Made by a program: the position numbers and the translations under genes. From Pseudomonadota bacterium (GTDB taxonomy: Bacteria > Pseudomonadota > Alphaproteobacteria > Rhodospirillales > Magnetospirillaceae): 64,000 nucleotides of DNA. The DNA lies in assembly GCA_021793155.1 (NCBI GenBank), contig JAJYTF010000012.1, positions 62,001 to 126,000 on the forward strand, in the 5' to 3' direction. This document shows, piece after piece, positions 1 through 8,298 of this stretch; position 1 is the stretch's first letter; every line of letters starts with the position of its first letter. The notes under the pieces were generated by a model. That model made no database searches. It was not told the origin of the DNA and saw only the letters and a program-made list of their open reading frames with translations.

Positions 1-1
1 C

Positions 2-784
2 GCGCTGCTGCGGGGACTCGGCATGGCCGAGGTCGAAGGCGGCGATCTGTTGGCCCAGTTGAAAGAGATCGCTCCGCGCATCCTGCCTTATGCCGACGTG
101 GTATGGGAGCGCCTCGACGAAGTCCGGCGGGCCGGCCGCCGCATCCTTTACGAAGGTGCTCAGGGCGCCATGCTCGACGTGGACCACGGAACTTATCCGT
201 TCGTCACCTCGTCGAATACCGTTTCCGGTCAAGCCGCGTCCGGTTCGGGCGTCGGGCCGGGACAGGTCGGTTATGTGCTGGGCATCTGCAAGGCTTATAC
301 GACCCGCGTCGGCTCCGGTCCGTTTCCCACCGAACTGAACGACGAGATCGGTAATCTGATCGGCGACCGCGGCCGTGAGTTCGGCACGGTGACCGGGCGT
401 CGCCGCCGCTGTGGCTGGTTCGACGCGGTGCTGGTCCGCCAGGCAATGAAGGTCGGCGGAATCAATGGCATTGCGCTTACCAAGCTGGATGTCCTGGACG
501 GTCTTGACGAGTTGAAGATCTGCACCGGCTATCGCTGCGGCGACCAGATTTTGCATCATCTTCCCGCATCGATGGCGCGGCAGGCCGAGGTGACGCCGAT
601 CTACGAGACGATCGAAGGCTGGCAGGAAAGCACCCATGGCGCTCGTTCCTGGGTGCAGCTTCCGGCGGCGGCGATCAAATACGTCCGCCGCATTGAAGAG
701 CTGATCGAAGGTCCGGTAGCCTTGCTGTCGACCAGCCCTGAGCGTGAAGACACCATATTGGTCCACGATCCGTTCGCCGACTGA
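2..784 (+). CDS. purA: Adenylosuccinate synthetase, C-terminal part
   Basis: This enzyme joins IMP and aspartate using GTP, the first committed step from IMP to AMP, in the cytosol. The gene enters the window from the left, and the reading frame is open from base 2. About 261 codons remain of the usual ~430. The signature block with [15 protein letters not shown] lies about 55-70 residues into the fragment. The arginine-rich [11 protein letters not shown] and the TKLDVLDG block of the base-binding region follow. The frame ends normally with TGA and shows no damage. The start codon lies outside the window. Confidence 0.97.
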   Translation, partial: ALLRGLGMAEVEGGDLLAQLKEIAPRILPYADVVWERLDEVRRAGRRILYEGAQGAMLDVDHGTYPFVTSSNTVSGQAASGSGVGPGQVGYVLGICKAYTTRVGSGPFPTELNDEIGNLIGDRGREFGTVTGRRRRCGWFDAVLVRQAMKVGGINGIALTKLDVLDGLDELKICTGYRCGDQILHHLPASMARQAEVTPIYETIEGWQESTHGARSWVQLPAAAIKYVRRIEELIEGPVALLSTSPEREDTILVHDPFAD

Positions 785-852
785 GGCGTTTCCTTGAGTC
801 CTGGCGCTCTGCCGCGTAAATTCCCCGATGGGGAGCGCAAGGACGGAAGCGG

Positions 853-2868
853 ATGGCCAATGAGCAGCAAAAAGCGGTAGGCACTCCCGTCTCCTTGCGT
901 GAGCGGTACCTGATTTACCCGTCATCGGCGCTGCCCGACCTGGCGACGCCGACCGCCCAGGCCTTTCATGCCGAGGACCGGCGCGATCAGGCGAAGGCAG
1001 CCTTCGCATTGGTCGCGCGCCCCGGCTTTCCCGTCCGCATCAATGCCTTGCGCGCCCTCAAGGGTGTGGAATGCTCTGGCCTGATGAACCTGCTCGAATG
1101 GGGCGTGGTGGACTGGCCGCCGGCCAATCGCAAGGTCATGGTGCTGGTCTACGAGCGACCGCTGGGTGGGCGGGTCGTCACCAGTCTGACCACCGAATTC
1201 AAGCCCATCGAAGAATCGGATGCAGTGCGCAAGGTGATCAACCCGCTGGTGGCGGCGTTGAAGGCCTTGAAACTGGTCAATCTGAGCCACCGTGCCATAC
1301 GGCCCACCAACATGTTCTGGGCCACCGCCGCCAAGGACCGCATTGTCCTTGGCGATTGCGCCACGGCGCCGCCGGCCTACGAACAGCCGGTGTTGGTCGA
1401 ACCGATCGAGTCGGCGATGGCCCACCCGGCGGGACGCGGTGCTGGAACATCGGCCGACGACGTTTATGCCTTCGGTGCTTCGCTGTCCGTCCTTCTGCAG
1501 GGGATCAGCCCCGTCGCGGCCTTGGACGATGAAGCGATCATCCGCCAGAAGATCGTCCAGGGCAGCTATGGCGTGCTGATCGGCGAAGCCCGGATGCCCC
1601 TGCCGATGATCGAGATTCTGCGGGGTACTTTGTGTGATGATGCCCATGAGCGATGGGCCAACGAGGCCCTGGACCTGTGGCTGCACGGACGCCGGCTGTC
1701 ACCGTTGGTGGCGAAAATGGAGAAGCGGGCGGGCCGCGGATTCATCTTCAATAACAAGGAATATTTCACCAGCCGGGAACTGGCGATCGCCATGGCCCGC
1801 AATTGGGAGGCCGCGCCGCCATTCATTCTCGACGGTCGGCTCGAGCTTTGGTTGCGGCGGTCGCTGGAAAACAAGGAAAAGGCCAATGCCGTCGCCAATG
1901 CCGCCCAGTCCGCCGGTGCCGAAGTGGACAAGCGCGGCGCACTTGAGACCCTGGTCACCAAGGTCTGCATGATTCTCGATTCACGGGCGCCGATCCGATA
2001 CAAGGGCTTGGCGGTCATGCCCGACGGATTTGGTTCCCTGTTGGCGTTGGCGGTGGTCGAAGGCGGCGATGTGCGCATCATCGCCGAGGCCCTGATGCGC
2101 GAGACCACCAAAGCCTGGTTCGAGACCCGTGACGCCTACAACCCGGACAATTCGATGCTGGAGGCCCACATCCGGGCGCAGAAGACTTTCCTCGATCGCG
2201 GCACCATCGGCAACGGGATGGAGCGCGTGTTGTATGAACTCAATGAAACGATGCCCTGCATCAGCCCTTGGACCGTCGACAATTACGTGCTGGAGCTGCG
2301 CGATCTCCTGCCGGCACTGAACGCCGCCGCCAAAAAAGCCGACGGCAAAGGCTGGCCGGTCGATCGCCACATCGCCGCCTTCATCGCCGCCCGTGCCAAT
2401 TTCGATATCGAGCGGCAGATGTCCGATCTGGCTTTGCCTGATCAGGAGCATTCGACACTGGGCATGCTCAATCTGTTGGCGACGATACAGTGGCGCGTCG
2501 GCCAGGGCGGGTTGTACGGCTTGGCCGCCTGGGTGGCGGGCGTGATGCAGCCGGCCATAAACAGCTTCCACAGTCGTGAGAAACGCCGCGAGCTGGAGAA
2601 GGAGACCATGCGCATTGCCCGCGAGGGAAGTCTGGTCGAAATGACGCGACTGATCGATAACCCTCAGGACCGCCAAATGGACCAGCTGGGCTTCGATGAG
2701 GCGCGGGCGGCATGGGCTGCTGCGCAGCGAGAGATCATGGACGTCGAGGCGGGGCGCCTGAGCAATCAGGGTGATGCGATGCGCACTGCGCAACAGGTGG
2801 CGGCATTGATCTCGGTGACCATCGCCTTCATCACCGTGACCTTGCTTCTCATTGCAAAGGTGCTGTGA
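853..2868 (+). CDS. Membrane-tethered protein pseudokinase
   Basis: A 671-residue protein with an N-terminal region resembling a Ser/Thr protein kinase and one C-terminal membrane segment (about residues 648-669). Around residue 146 the catalytic-loop motif reads HRAIRPTN, so the catalytic Asp of HRD is Ala. A GDC sequence near residue 167 stands where DFG would be, and SADDVYAFG matches kinase subdomain IX. The missing Asp suggests a pseudokinase that binds or scaffolds rather than phosphorylates. The middle (roughly 300-640) is alpha-helical with no family I recognise. It overlaps the next gene by ATGA, which implies translational coupling. The cellular role is unknown; cytoplasmic domains anchored by the C-terminus is an inference. 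Confidence 0.75.
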   Translation: MANEQQKAVGTPVSLRERYLIYPSSALPDLATPTAQAFHAEDRRDQAKAAFALVARPGFPVRINALRALKGVECSGLMNLLEWGVVDWPPANRKVMVLVYERPLGGRVVTSLTTEFKPIEESDAVRKVINPLVAALKALKLVNLSHRAIRPTNMFWATAAKDRIVLGDCATAPPAYEQPVLVEPIESAMAHPAGRGAGTSADDVYAFGASLSVLLQGISPVAALDDEAIIRQKIVQGSYGVLIGEARMPLPMIEILRGTLCDDAHERWANEALDLWLHGRRLSPLVAKMEKRAGRGFIFNNKEYFTSRELAIAMARNWEAAPPFILDGRLELWLRRSLENKEKANAVANAAQSAGAEVDKRGALETLVTKVCMILDSRAPIRYKGLAVMPDGFGSLLALAVVEGGDVRIIAEALMRETTKAWFETRDAYNPDNSMLEAHIRAQKTFLDRGTIGNGMERVLYELNETMPCISPWTVDNYVLELRDLLPALNAAAKKADGKGWPVDRHIAAFIAARANFDIERQMSDLALPDQEHSTLGMLNLLATIQWRVGQGGLYGLAAWVAGVMQPAINSFHSREKRRELEKETMRIAREGSLVEMTRLIDNPQDRQMDQLGFDEARAAWAAAQREIMDVEAGRLSNQGDAMRTAQQVAALISVTIAFITVTLLLIAKVL

Positions 2869-3368
2869 TGGCCAGGGCGAAAGCGCGGCCCACCCCACAG
2901 CAGCAGCCGGTCAAGCAGCGGACGGCCAACCGGCTGCTCATCCTGCTGACGGTGATCGCTCTTATTCCGTTCTCTTTACCGACGCTGATCGTCATGTTCA
3001 TCGGGCTGTTGCCCGCGCTGGTGGCTGCGCTGCTGGAAAGGGGGGACAATCGGTACGCCTGGATCTGCGTCGGTGGTCTGAACTTTTCGGGCCTGGCGCC
3101 ATGGCTGTTCAAACTGTGGTTCGGTCACCATGAATTGTCTTATGCCATCCAGGAGATCACCGACCTCAGCATGCTACTGACCTCGTTTGGTGCCGCGGCG
3201 GGAGGTTGGCTCCTTTATATGGGGATGCCGCCCGTGGTGACGACGGTGCTGGCGGCCACTTCGCAACGGCGCGCCATCGTGCTGGCCGCCCAGCAGCGGA
3301 AGCTGGTGGAGCAATGGGGCGACGAGGTTGTCGTGCGCATAGACGAGGAGATCTCTGTCGATCTCTGA
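2865..3368 (+). CDS. Small polytopic membrane protein coupled to the pseudokinase
   Basis: A 167-residue protein. It has hydrophobic segments at about residues 25-65 (probably two membrane passes), 68-90 and 105-135. The tail is hydrophilic and acidic. The start codon overlaps the stop of the pseudokinase gene in an ATGA, so the two are very likely co-translated. I recognise no enzymatic motif. The pairing suggests a membrane complex with the tethered pseudokinase. The gene ends 63 bp before the convergent rpoH gene, with a hairpin between them. Confidence 0.7.
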   Translation: MMARAKARPTPQQQPVKQRTANRLLILLTVIALIPFSLPTLIVMFIGLLPALVAALLERGDNRYAWICVGGLNFSGLAPWLFKLWFGHHELSYAIQEITDLSMLLTSFGAAAGGWLLYMGMPPVVTTVLAATSQRRAIVLAAQQRKLVEQWGDEVVVRIDEEISVDL

Positions 3369-3382
3369 GTGGCCGTCGCCCT

Positions 3383-3409
3383 CGGGATGGCGACAGGAGC
3401 GCCATCCCG
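3383..3409. terminator. Hairpin between convergent genes
   Basis: A perfect 10-bp inverted repeat, CGGGATGGCG / CGCCATCCCG, with a 7-nt loop lies between the convergent membrane-protein gene and rpoH. No long T-run follows on either strand. It is a likely but not classical bidirectional terminator. Confidence 0.5.
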
Positions 3410-3431
3410 GGCATAGGGTCGAACCGGGCCG

Positions 3432-4316
3432 TCAGGCCTGGGTATGCTGTTCGATGAGGGCGTTCTTCATCGACTTCTGCAGCTTCTCAAAGGCACGTAC
3501 CTCGATCTGCCTGACCCGCTCGCGCGAGATGCCGTATTGCTGGCTCAGATCCTCCAGGGTGACTGGGTTTTCCAGCAGGCGCCGCTGCGTCAGGATGTGG
3601 CGTTCCCGTTCGTTGAGGCCGGTCAGCGCATGGGCTAGCATATGTCGCCGGTTGCCCAATTCCTCACGCTCCGCCAGTTCGGTTTCCTGGTCATCGCGTT
3701 CATCCACCAGCCAATCCTGCCACTCGCCTTCGCCGTCGATGCGCACCGGGGCGTTGAGGGAATGGTCTGGGCTGGCCAAACGCCCGTTCATGCTGATCAC
3801 GTCGGCTTCCGAGACCTCCAGTTCCTCGGCGATCTTGCGGACATTCTCTGGCGACAGGTCGCCGTCCTCGATCGCCTGCATTTGTCCCTTCAGCTTGCGC
3901 AAGTTGAAGAACAGCTTCTTCTGTGCGGCAGTAGTGCCCATCTTCACCAGCGACCAGGAATGCAGGATGTATTCCTGAATGGCGGCGCGGATCCACCACA
4001 TCGCATAGGTTGCCAAGCGAAACCCGCGGTCGGGATCGAAGCGCCGCACGGCTTGCATCATACCGACGTTGCCTTCGCTGATCAGTTCCCCCAGCGGCAA
4101 GCCGTAGCCGCGATAGCCCATGGCGATCTTGGCGACCAAGCGCAAATGGCTGGTTACCAGCCGGTGCGCGGCGTCGATTTCCTCGGACCCCCGATACCGT
4201 TTGGCAAGCATGTATTCTTCTTGCGGGCCGAGCATCGGGAATTTGCGGATTTCCTGCAAATACCGCGACAGGTTTCCTTCGGGGGCAATGCTCAATCCAG
4301 TCGACATGACCGACAT
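3432..4316 (-). CDS. rpoH: Heat-shock sigma factor sigma-32
   Basis: Directs RNA polymerase to heat-shock promoters. The 294-residue length is normal for RpoH. The RpoH box QKKLFFNLR (near residue 133), which is specific to this sigma class, is present. So are region 2 (GYGLPLGELISEGNVGMMQA and ATYAMWWIRAAI) and the region 4 helix-turn-helix (YGISRERVRQIEVRAFEKL). It is transcribed leftward, downstream of rluD in the same direction with a 140-bp gap. The pairing with rluD is common in alphaproteobacteria. Confidence 0.97.
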   Translation of the reverse strand: MSVMSTGLSIAPEGNLSRYLQEIRKFPMLGPQEEYMLAKRYRGSEEIDAAHRLVTSHLRLVAKIAMGYRGYGLPLGELISEGNVGMMQAVRRFDPDRGFRLATYAMWWIRAAIQEYILHSWSLVKMGTTAAQKKLFFNLRKLKGQMQAIEDGDLSPENVRKIAEELEVSEADVISMNGRLASPDHSLNAPVRIDGEGEWQDWLVDERDDQETELAEREELGNRRHMLAHALTGLNERERHILTQRRLLENPVTLEDLSQQYGISRERVRQIEVRAFEKLQKSMKNALIEQHTQA

Positions 4317-4443
4317 TGTTCTTCTCCTTCCTCTGGTCGCCCTGCATGCCCGGCTAGAGGGCTCTCGGCGCCTTCTTGAGGACGGGTGGCTGGTGGCCCA
4401 ACCCTCTCTCCTTCAAAGCAACAATATCGCACTCCGATTGTCG

Positions 4444-4471
4444 AGTATAGTAAATTTTAAAGACCCTCTAA
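4444..4471 (-). promoter_or_regulatory. Candidate rpoH promoter
   Basis: On the minus strand TTAGAG and TATACT are separated by 16 bp, in an AT-rich patch that overlaps the last bases of rluD. The -10 is good and the -35 is weak. The patch stands out from the surrounding GC-rich DNA. A sigma-32-type element is not evident. Confidence 0.35.
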
Positions 4472-5452
4472 CGAATGTGTTAACACATTGAAATCATACG
4501 GTATAGCGCTTTCAAAAGTGAGATTTTGATGGGTAATCGGGTGAATAAACCCCAAAAGAAATGCGTGTAAGGCCTGACGGGGAAAGCCAAGCAGGAGGGT
4601 GCGCAGTTCAGCGCTCAAACCCTTGGTCTGGCCGGCCCGGGGGGCGCGGCCGTAAACCGGGTCGCCGATCAGCGGATGGCCGATCGAGGCGAGGTGGACC
4701 CGGATCTGGTGGGTCCGTCCAGTGGCCAGGCGACATTCGATGAGGGCGGCCACGCTCCCGAATGCACGTTGTACGCGGTATCGGGTCAAGGCTTCCTTTC
4801 CTCCCGCTTTCACAACGGCCATCTTCTTGCGGTCGCTCGTGCTGCGTCCGATGTTTCCGCGGATTTCTCCGTGCCGTGGCATCGGCACTCCCCAACAGAT
4901 GGCCCGATAGGCGCGGGTGATGCTGTGTCGGGCGAACTGATCGGCCAATCCGCGGTGCGCTGCGTCGGTTTTTGCCGCGACGAGGAGCCCGCTGGTGTCC
5001 TTGTCTAAACGGTGCACGATTCCGGGGCGCCTGACGCCGCCTATTCCGCTTAATGACCCGGTGCAATGGTGTAGTAGGGCATTTACCAAGGTAGAGTCGG
5101 TATTGCCCGGGGCAGGGTGGATGACCAGGCCAGCCGGCTTATCGATCACGATCAGGTGATCGTCCTCATATACCACGGTCAACGCGATCGCCTGGGGACT
5201 GGGTTCCGCCGCCGCCGGCGGCGGGATGGCGACCACATAACATTCGCCATCCTGGACCTTGCGGCTGGGATCGGAGACCGGGCCTCGATCCGCCGAGACT
5301 TGCCCGGCCTCGATCAGCGCCTTGAGGCGGGAGCGGGATAATTCGGGCAGGGCGTCGGCCAGCCACCTGTCCAGGCGCATGCCGGCTTGTGGGGGCTGCA
5401 CCGAAAGCGTATGTAAGGTCTCGGTTTGAATGGCTGCGCGGGCGTCGCTCAT
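4457..5452 (-). CDS. rluD: Ribosomal large-subunit pseudouridine synthase, RluD family
   Basis: Isomerises uridines of 23S rRNA (helix 69 in E. coli RluD) to pseudouridine. From the chosen start at MSDARAAI the protein has 331 residues. An N-terminal S4-like RNA-binding domain (about 20-75) contains RLDRWLADALPELSRSRLK. The catalytic domain contains HRLDKDTSGLL (catalytic Asp about residue 150). The family motifs GRTHQIRVHLASIGHPLIGDPVYG follow. A longer in-frame start exists at 5533, but the extension lacks conservation and would overlap the divergent gene at 5502. Confidence 0.93.
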   Translation of the reverse strand: MSDARAAIQTETLHTLSVQPPQAGMRLDRWLADALPELSRSRLKALIEAGQVSADRGPVSDPSRKVQDGECYVVAIPPPAAAEPSPQAIALTVVYEDDHLIVIDKPAGLVIHPAPGNTDSTLVNALLHHCTGSLSGIGGVRRPGIVHRLDKDTSGLLVAAKTDAAHRGLADQFARHSITRAYRAICWGVPMPRHGEIRGNIGRSTSDRKKMAVVKAGGKEALTRYRVQRAFGSVAALIECRLATGRTHQIRVHLASIGHPLIGDPVYGRAPRAGQTKGLSAELRTLLLGFPRQALHAFLLGFIHPITHQNLTFESAIPYDFNVLTHSLEGL

Positions 5453-5501
5453 GGCGTCGGTGGCTATCCTGTTGTGTAAATCGTGTAGGCTGGCCCAAAG
5501 G

Positions 5502-5879
5502 ATGAAGGCACTCAAGGTATTAGTGATCGGCATGGGGACGCTGATCGTGGTCGGTCTCGGCCTGTTGGGCTATGGCCTCTATCGCAACACCCACCGCCTT
5601 TCGGTACCGGCCGCGTCGAACGCGCCAGCAGTGACCGCGCCATCGGCACCGGTGAGTGCCGGCGCCGGACGTCCGGCCGCTTTGGCGGGCCCCGTGGGCG
5701 AATCCTATTTCTCCACCGAACTGCCGGTGCCAGCCGGCAGCCGCTTCGAGCAGATGACGACCGCCGGCGACCGAATCGTCCTGCGTTTCACCGGTGCCGA
5801 TGGCGACCGCCTGCTGGTGGTGGATCCGCACAACGGCCAAATCGCCGGCACGGTGACCCTGCTGCCCGAGCGCCACTGA
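5502..5879 (+). CDS. Small single-pass inner-membrane protein
   Basis: A 125-residue protein starting MKALKVLVIGMG. It has one N-terminal membrane anchor (about 4-25), an Ala/Pro-rich linker, and a small conserved-looking domain containing RIVLRF and RLLVVDPHNGQIAGTV. It is divergent from rluD and lies 5 bp upstream of the JAMM-protease gene, so the two are probably co-transcribed. It resembles a short protein commonly seen beside rluD/rpoH in alphaproteobacteria (possibly the DUF6476 type). No function is assigned. Confidence 0.75.
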   Translation: MKALKVLVIGMGTLIVVGLGLLGYGLYRNTHRLSVPAASNAPAVTAPSAPVSAGAGRPAALAGPVGESYFSTELPVPAGSRFEQMTTAGDRIVLRFTGADGDRLLVVDPHNGQIAGTVTLLPERH

Positions 5880-5884
5880 CCAAG

Positions 5885-6394
5885 GTGGAAGCGCCCCTTG
5901 CCCAACTGGTTATCGGCGTGGCGGAGCGGGACGCCTTGATGGCGGCGGCCCGCGCGTCTTATCCGGAGGAGTGCTGCGGCCTGCTGGTCGGCCGGCGTCT
6001 GTCGACCGAAGGTGCGGGGGCGGCAGCGCGCGGGTGGGTCACCCGGGTCATTCCCGCCACCAACCAGCATCCGGCGCCTCGTCGCCGGTTCGAGTTGGAT
6101 CCCTCGGTCCATATCGCACTGCTGAAAGAGCTGCGCGCGGCCGGGACGGTCGGCGGCGAGGAACTGCTGGGACATTATCATTCCCACCCAGACGCTGCTG
6201 CGGCGCCATCGCGACAGGACCTCGAACAGGCGAACGACCCGACCCTGATCTGGATCATAATCGGCCCGGTGCGGGGTGGCCGGACTGATATCACCGCCTG
6301 GCGCGTCGTCGCCGGCAACACCGGCATGCCGGCTTTCGAGGGCCTGCCGCTCATTGCCGGCGACGAGTTTCCGGCTCGGCCAAAAAACGCTTGA
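5885..6394 (+). CDS. JAMM/MPN-domain metalloprotease-like protein
   Basis: A 169-residue protein with an intact JAMM zinc site. EECCGLL supplies the general-base Glu (about residue 28/29). HSH-x7-S-x2-D follows (His99, His101, Ser109, Asp112). Bacterial relatives (Mov34/MPN/PAD-1) process the C-termini of ubiquitin-like sulfur carriers or act as peptidases; the substrate here is unknown. The start is GTG, placed 5 bp after the upstream stop. It is immediately upstream of the tRNA gene. Confidence 0.8.
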   Translation: MEAPLAQLVIGVAERDALMAAARASYPEECCGLLVGRRLSTEGAGAAARGWVTRVIPATNQHPAPRRRFELDPSVHIALLKELRAAGTVGGEELLGHYHSHPDAAAAPSRQDLEQANDPTLIWIIIGPVRGGRTDITAWRVVAGNTGMPAFEGLPLIAGDEFPARPKNA

Positions 6395-6438
6395 TCCCCA
6401 AGCCGTCCTTCGCTACATAGGCGCCTCGCGCCTCTTAA

Positions 6439-6514
6439 GTCCCCTTCGTCTAGAGGCCTAGGACATCGCCCTCTCACGGCGGTAACAGGGGTTCGAATCC
6501 CCTAGGGGGCGCCA
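6439..6514 (+). tRNA. tRNA-Glu(CTC), integration target
   Basis: A 76-nt cloverleaf including an encoded CCA. The acceptor stem is GTCCCCT / AGGGGGC, the anticodon loop is CTCTCAC (anticodon CTC, reads GAG), and the T-arm is GGGGTTCGAATCCCC. From base 6471 onward the sequence is duplicated at 19845-19888, so the 3' half of this gene came with the integrated element. The element's copy carries G at 6509, where the displaced copy has A. The second acceptor pair is therefore U-G instead of U-A. Confidence 0.95.
6471..6514 (+). repeat. attL: 3' half of tRNA-Glu
   Basis: The first 38 bp (6471-6508) are identical to 19845-19882. After one mismatch, CGCCA matches again. It marks the left boundary of the 13.4-kb element and completes the tRNA. 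Confidence 0.93.
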
Positions 6515-6536
6515 AGCGTTTTCAAGGACTTAAGGG

Positions 6537-6556
6537 CCACCTTCGGGTGGTTTTTG
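6537..6556 (+). terminator. Rho-independent terminator after tRNA-Glu
   Basis: The stem CCACC / GGTGG with a TTCG-type loop is followed by TTTTT. It lies 22 bp beyond the tRNA CCA but inside the integrated element, so the element supplies the terminator for the host tRNA. Confidence 0.7.
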
Positions 6557-6563
6557 TCGTTTC

Positions 6564-6582
6564 TGTCCAAGATTTGGCCAAT
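6564..6582 (+). promoter_or_regulatory. 19-bp element motif, copy 1 (left arm)
   Basis: TGTCCAAGATTTGGCCAAT matches 18 of 19 bases with the minus-strand copy at 14248-14266 and 17 of 19 with 19716-19734. An ATTGGACAAA half-site follows at 6610-6619, as it also does beside the copy near the integrase. It may be an integrase arm site or the operator of an element regulator. Confidence 0.6.
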
Positions 6583-6785
6583 GTACGGGGCTGGATTGGG
6601 GCAGATGACATTGGACAAACGGGGCTTGTCGTGCGGTTGGTTGCCCCGGCATATTGGCACCAATGGCCAACCTCTCCGACACCACCACCCGCGCGGACCA
6701 ACCCCGCCGGATCCGCGGCGTCCTGGCGGCAATCGCTCGGGAGGCGACCGACCGCGGCGGGATAAGCAAGTAGCGGCGTTGGCCA

Positions 6786-6830
6786 GGTATGCACCATGGT
6801 AGTGCATACCGTGGTGCCCCACGGTGGGGC
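6786..6830. repeat. Two adjacent palindromes
   Basis: The first is GGTATGCAC-N7-GTGCATACC (6786-6810). The second is GCCCCAC-G-GTGGGGC (6816-6830). There is no T-run. They may be protein-binding dyads or structured RNA in the attP arm. Confidence 0.5.
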
Positions 6831-6934
6831 GCGCCCCAAATGTGTTCCCCGGTGCATCCTTCTCGCCGGCCAGGTTTTCTCCCCGCCAAGGGTGTCCGCT
6901 TCAACCGGCCCCCTTCGGGCGTGACCGTGGCGAG

Positions 6935-6961
6935 AAAAAGCCCCGCCGGTGAGGGCGGGGC
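6935..6961 (-). terminator. Terminator of the leftward operon
   Basis: Read leftward, the stem GCCCCGCC / GGCGGGGC with a 6-nt loop is followed by TTTTT. It lies about 125 bp beyond the stop of the last leftward gene of the element. Confidence 0.75.
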
Positions 6962-7085
6962 CTGGGGTATGAGCCATCGTGGCGCAAAGGTCAGGGCCGA
7001 CGGAACCGATCACGCCACCGCTCGGCGCGGTCAAGGTGCCAGCGGCAGGGCTGGATATGCAGCGCGATCATCAGGCCAGCGATGT

Positions 7086-7463
7086 TCATGCCACTGCCCT
7101 TTCCCGAATCGCCGCCTTAGCTACTTCCTCGCGCATGTACCGTGCGAGTGCCAAAGCTTCGCTGTCCTGGCGGTGCCGCAATAGCCGCTCGCCCGCCTGG
7201 GCAAAGCCTGCATTGAGGTACAGCGTCATAGTGCGCCAGAAGCCGATATTGATGTCGGTGGCGGGCGACTTGGCCATGTCGGCGGCGACCCGGCCGGGAA
7301 GGGTGTAGAAGCCGGGCTCGGTGGCCATGTGCTTTAGCGTCAGCAGCGCATATTCCTCACCGAGGGCGACGTCGCGGTAATGATCTCCGGTCGAGTTCAC
7401 CGACCAAAAGCACAGGCTGTTCTTTGCTTTCGTGACGAAGGGGAGGGAAAGATAGCTGCTCAT
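7086..7463 (-). CDS. Unknown element protein
   Basis: A 125-residue protein starting MSSYLSLPFVTKAKN. The start is fixed by an ATGA overlap with the upstream gene; longer frames run through an unrelated arginine-rich shadow. I see no recognisable domain. The composition is mixed alpha with an Ala/Glu/Arg-rich C-terminal helix. It is the last gene of the leftward transcription unit. Confidence 0.65.
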   Translation of the reverse strand: MSSYLSLPFVTKAKNSLCFWSVNSTGDHYRDVALGEEYALLTLKHMATEPGFYTLPGRVAADMAKSPATDINIGFWRTMTLYLNAGFAQAGERLLRHRQDSEALALARYMREEVAKAAIRERAVA

Positions 7464-8224
7464 GCCGCGGTCTCCTCTCCCTCGTCCGCGTCCCGGTCGA
7501 CCTTCGGCCGATAGATCGCGCTGCCGGGTGCTAGGCGCTCCGCTGCGCCCAGGAGGGTCGCGATCAGGTCGCGGCGATAAACGCTCTCGCTGTTCGCCGT
7601 AAGATCCTCGACCAGCATTTGCAGTTTGACCGATAGGCCCGCAACGGTATTGGCCGGCAACTCGGCGACGGCGACTTGCGCAGGGTGAATGACGTCGCGC
7701 ACGAGCAGATCGCATTTTTCATCATTGGCGGCGTTCGCCTGCGTTCTGGCATCTTGCGCCTTCTGCCAAAGCCGCTTCAGCTCGGCGTCGGGATCAGCCG
7801 CCTGCGCGAACACCGCCGCCGCTCTTGCCCGCTCCAGTTCGAGGGCGTCGACCATCGCCGACTGCAGAAGGTAACGCCACCACGGCCATTCATTGTCATC
7901 CCTGAAGTAGTCAAGAGCTTCCGCGATTTTCCAGGAAATGCCGCCGGGCGTCTTGGCGGGGACGGCAGACAGATCGCGTAGGATGTCTTCCGAACTGACC
8001 ATGTCTCTGACCTGCGCATTGCTATTGTGTTCCTCAAGCAGGAACAGTTTGACGGCTATCGCCCTCACGCCGGCGTCATCGGAGGGGATCAGCGCCAATC
8101 GCATGAAGTCCTCACCGGCTCGGTTGGCCCCTGGATTTGGGGACGGGATCTCGGCGAGAGTTGGCCAATAGGTGATTGGGCCTATGGCGTGCGCCGCCGT
8201 GGCGCAGCTCGAGTTCGCGGTCAT
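7460..8224 (-). CDS. Unknown element protein
   Basis: A 254-residue soluble, mostly helical protein, acidic at the C-terminus. No family is recognised. It is the first gene of a two-gene leftward unit. Its upstream region is shared with the divergent XRE regulator and contains that regulator's probable operators. This gene is therefore a likely direct target of the repressor. In satellites, genes in this position often hijack or defend against a helper phage, but nothing in the sequence demonstrates that here. Confidence 0.6.
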   Translation of the reverse strand: MTANSSCATAAHAIGPITYWPTLAEIPSPNPGANRAGEDFMRLALIPSDDAGVRAIAVKLFLLEEHNSNAQVRDMVSSEDILRDLSAVPAKTPGGISWKIAEALDYFRDDNEWPWWRYLLQSAMVDALELERARAAAVFAQAADPDAELKRLWQKAQDARTQANAANDEKCDLLVRDVIHPAQVAVAELPANTVAGLSVKLQMLVEDLTANSESVYRRDLIATLLGAAERLAPGSAIYRPKVDRDADEGEETAA

Positions 8225-8247
8225 GGGATACTCCCTTGTTCAGTGGT

Positions 8248-8298
8248 GATACCTCAAGTATCATATTCCTTTAAGGGGAATGCAATACCTGAGGTATC
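8248..8298. promoter_or_regulatory. Paired palindromic operators of the XRE regulator
   Basis: Two copies of a 15-bp dyad, GATACCTCAAGTATC (8248-8262) and AATACCTGAGGTATC (8284-8298), lie 36 bp apart between divergent genes. The consensus is RATACCTSARGTATC. The second copy covers the region of the regulator's own start, suggesting autorepression. Confidence 0.7.

Larger units (their letters stand above)
6515..7085. other. Gene-free left arm of the element
   Basis: A 571-bp stretch with no convincing coding region. It holds a terminator just after the tRNA, one copy of the 19-bp motif, an ATTGGACAAA half-site (6610-6619), a cluster of palindromes, and the leftward operon terminator. This is the arrangement expected for an attP arm. 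Confidence 0.6.

Noticed and set aside
6502-7034. Several small frames in the element's left arm
   Set aside because: They overlap the terminator, the motif and the palindromes, have atypical composition and show no family resemblance.
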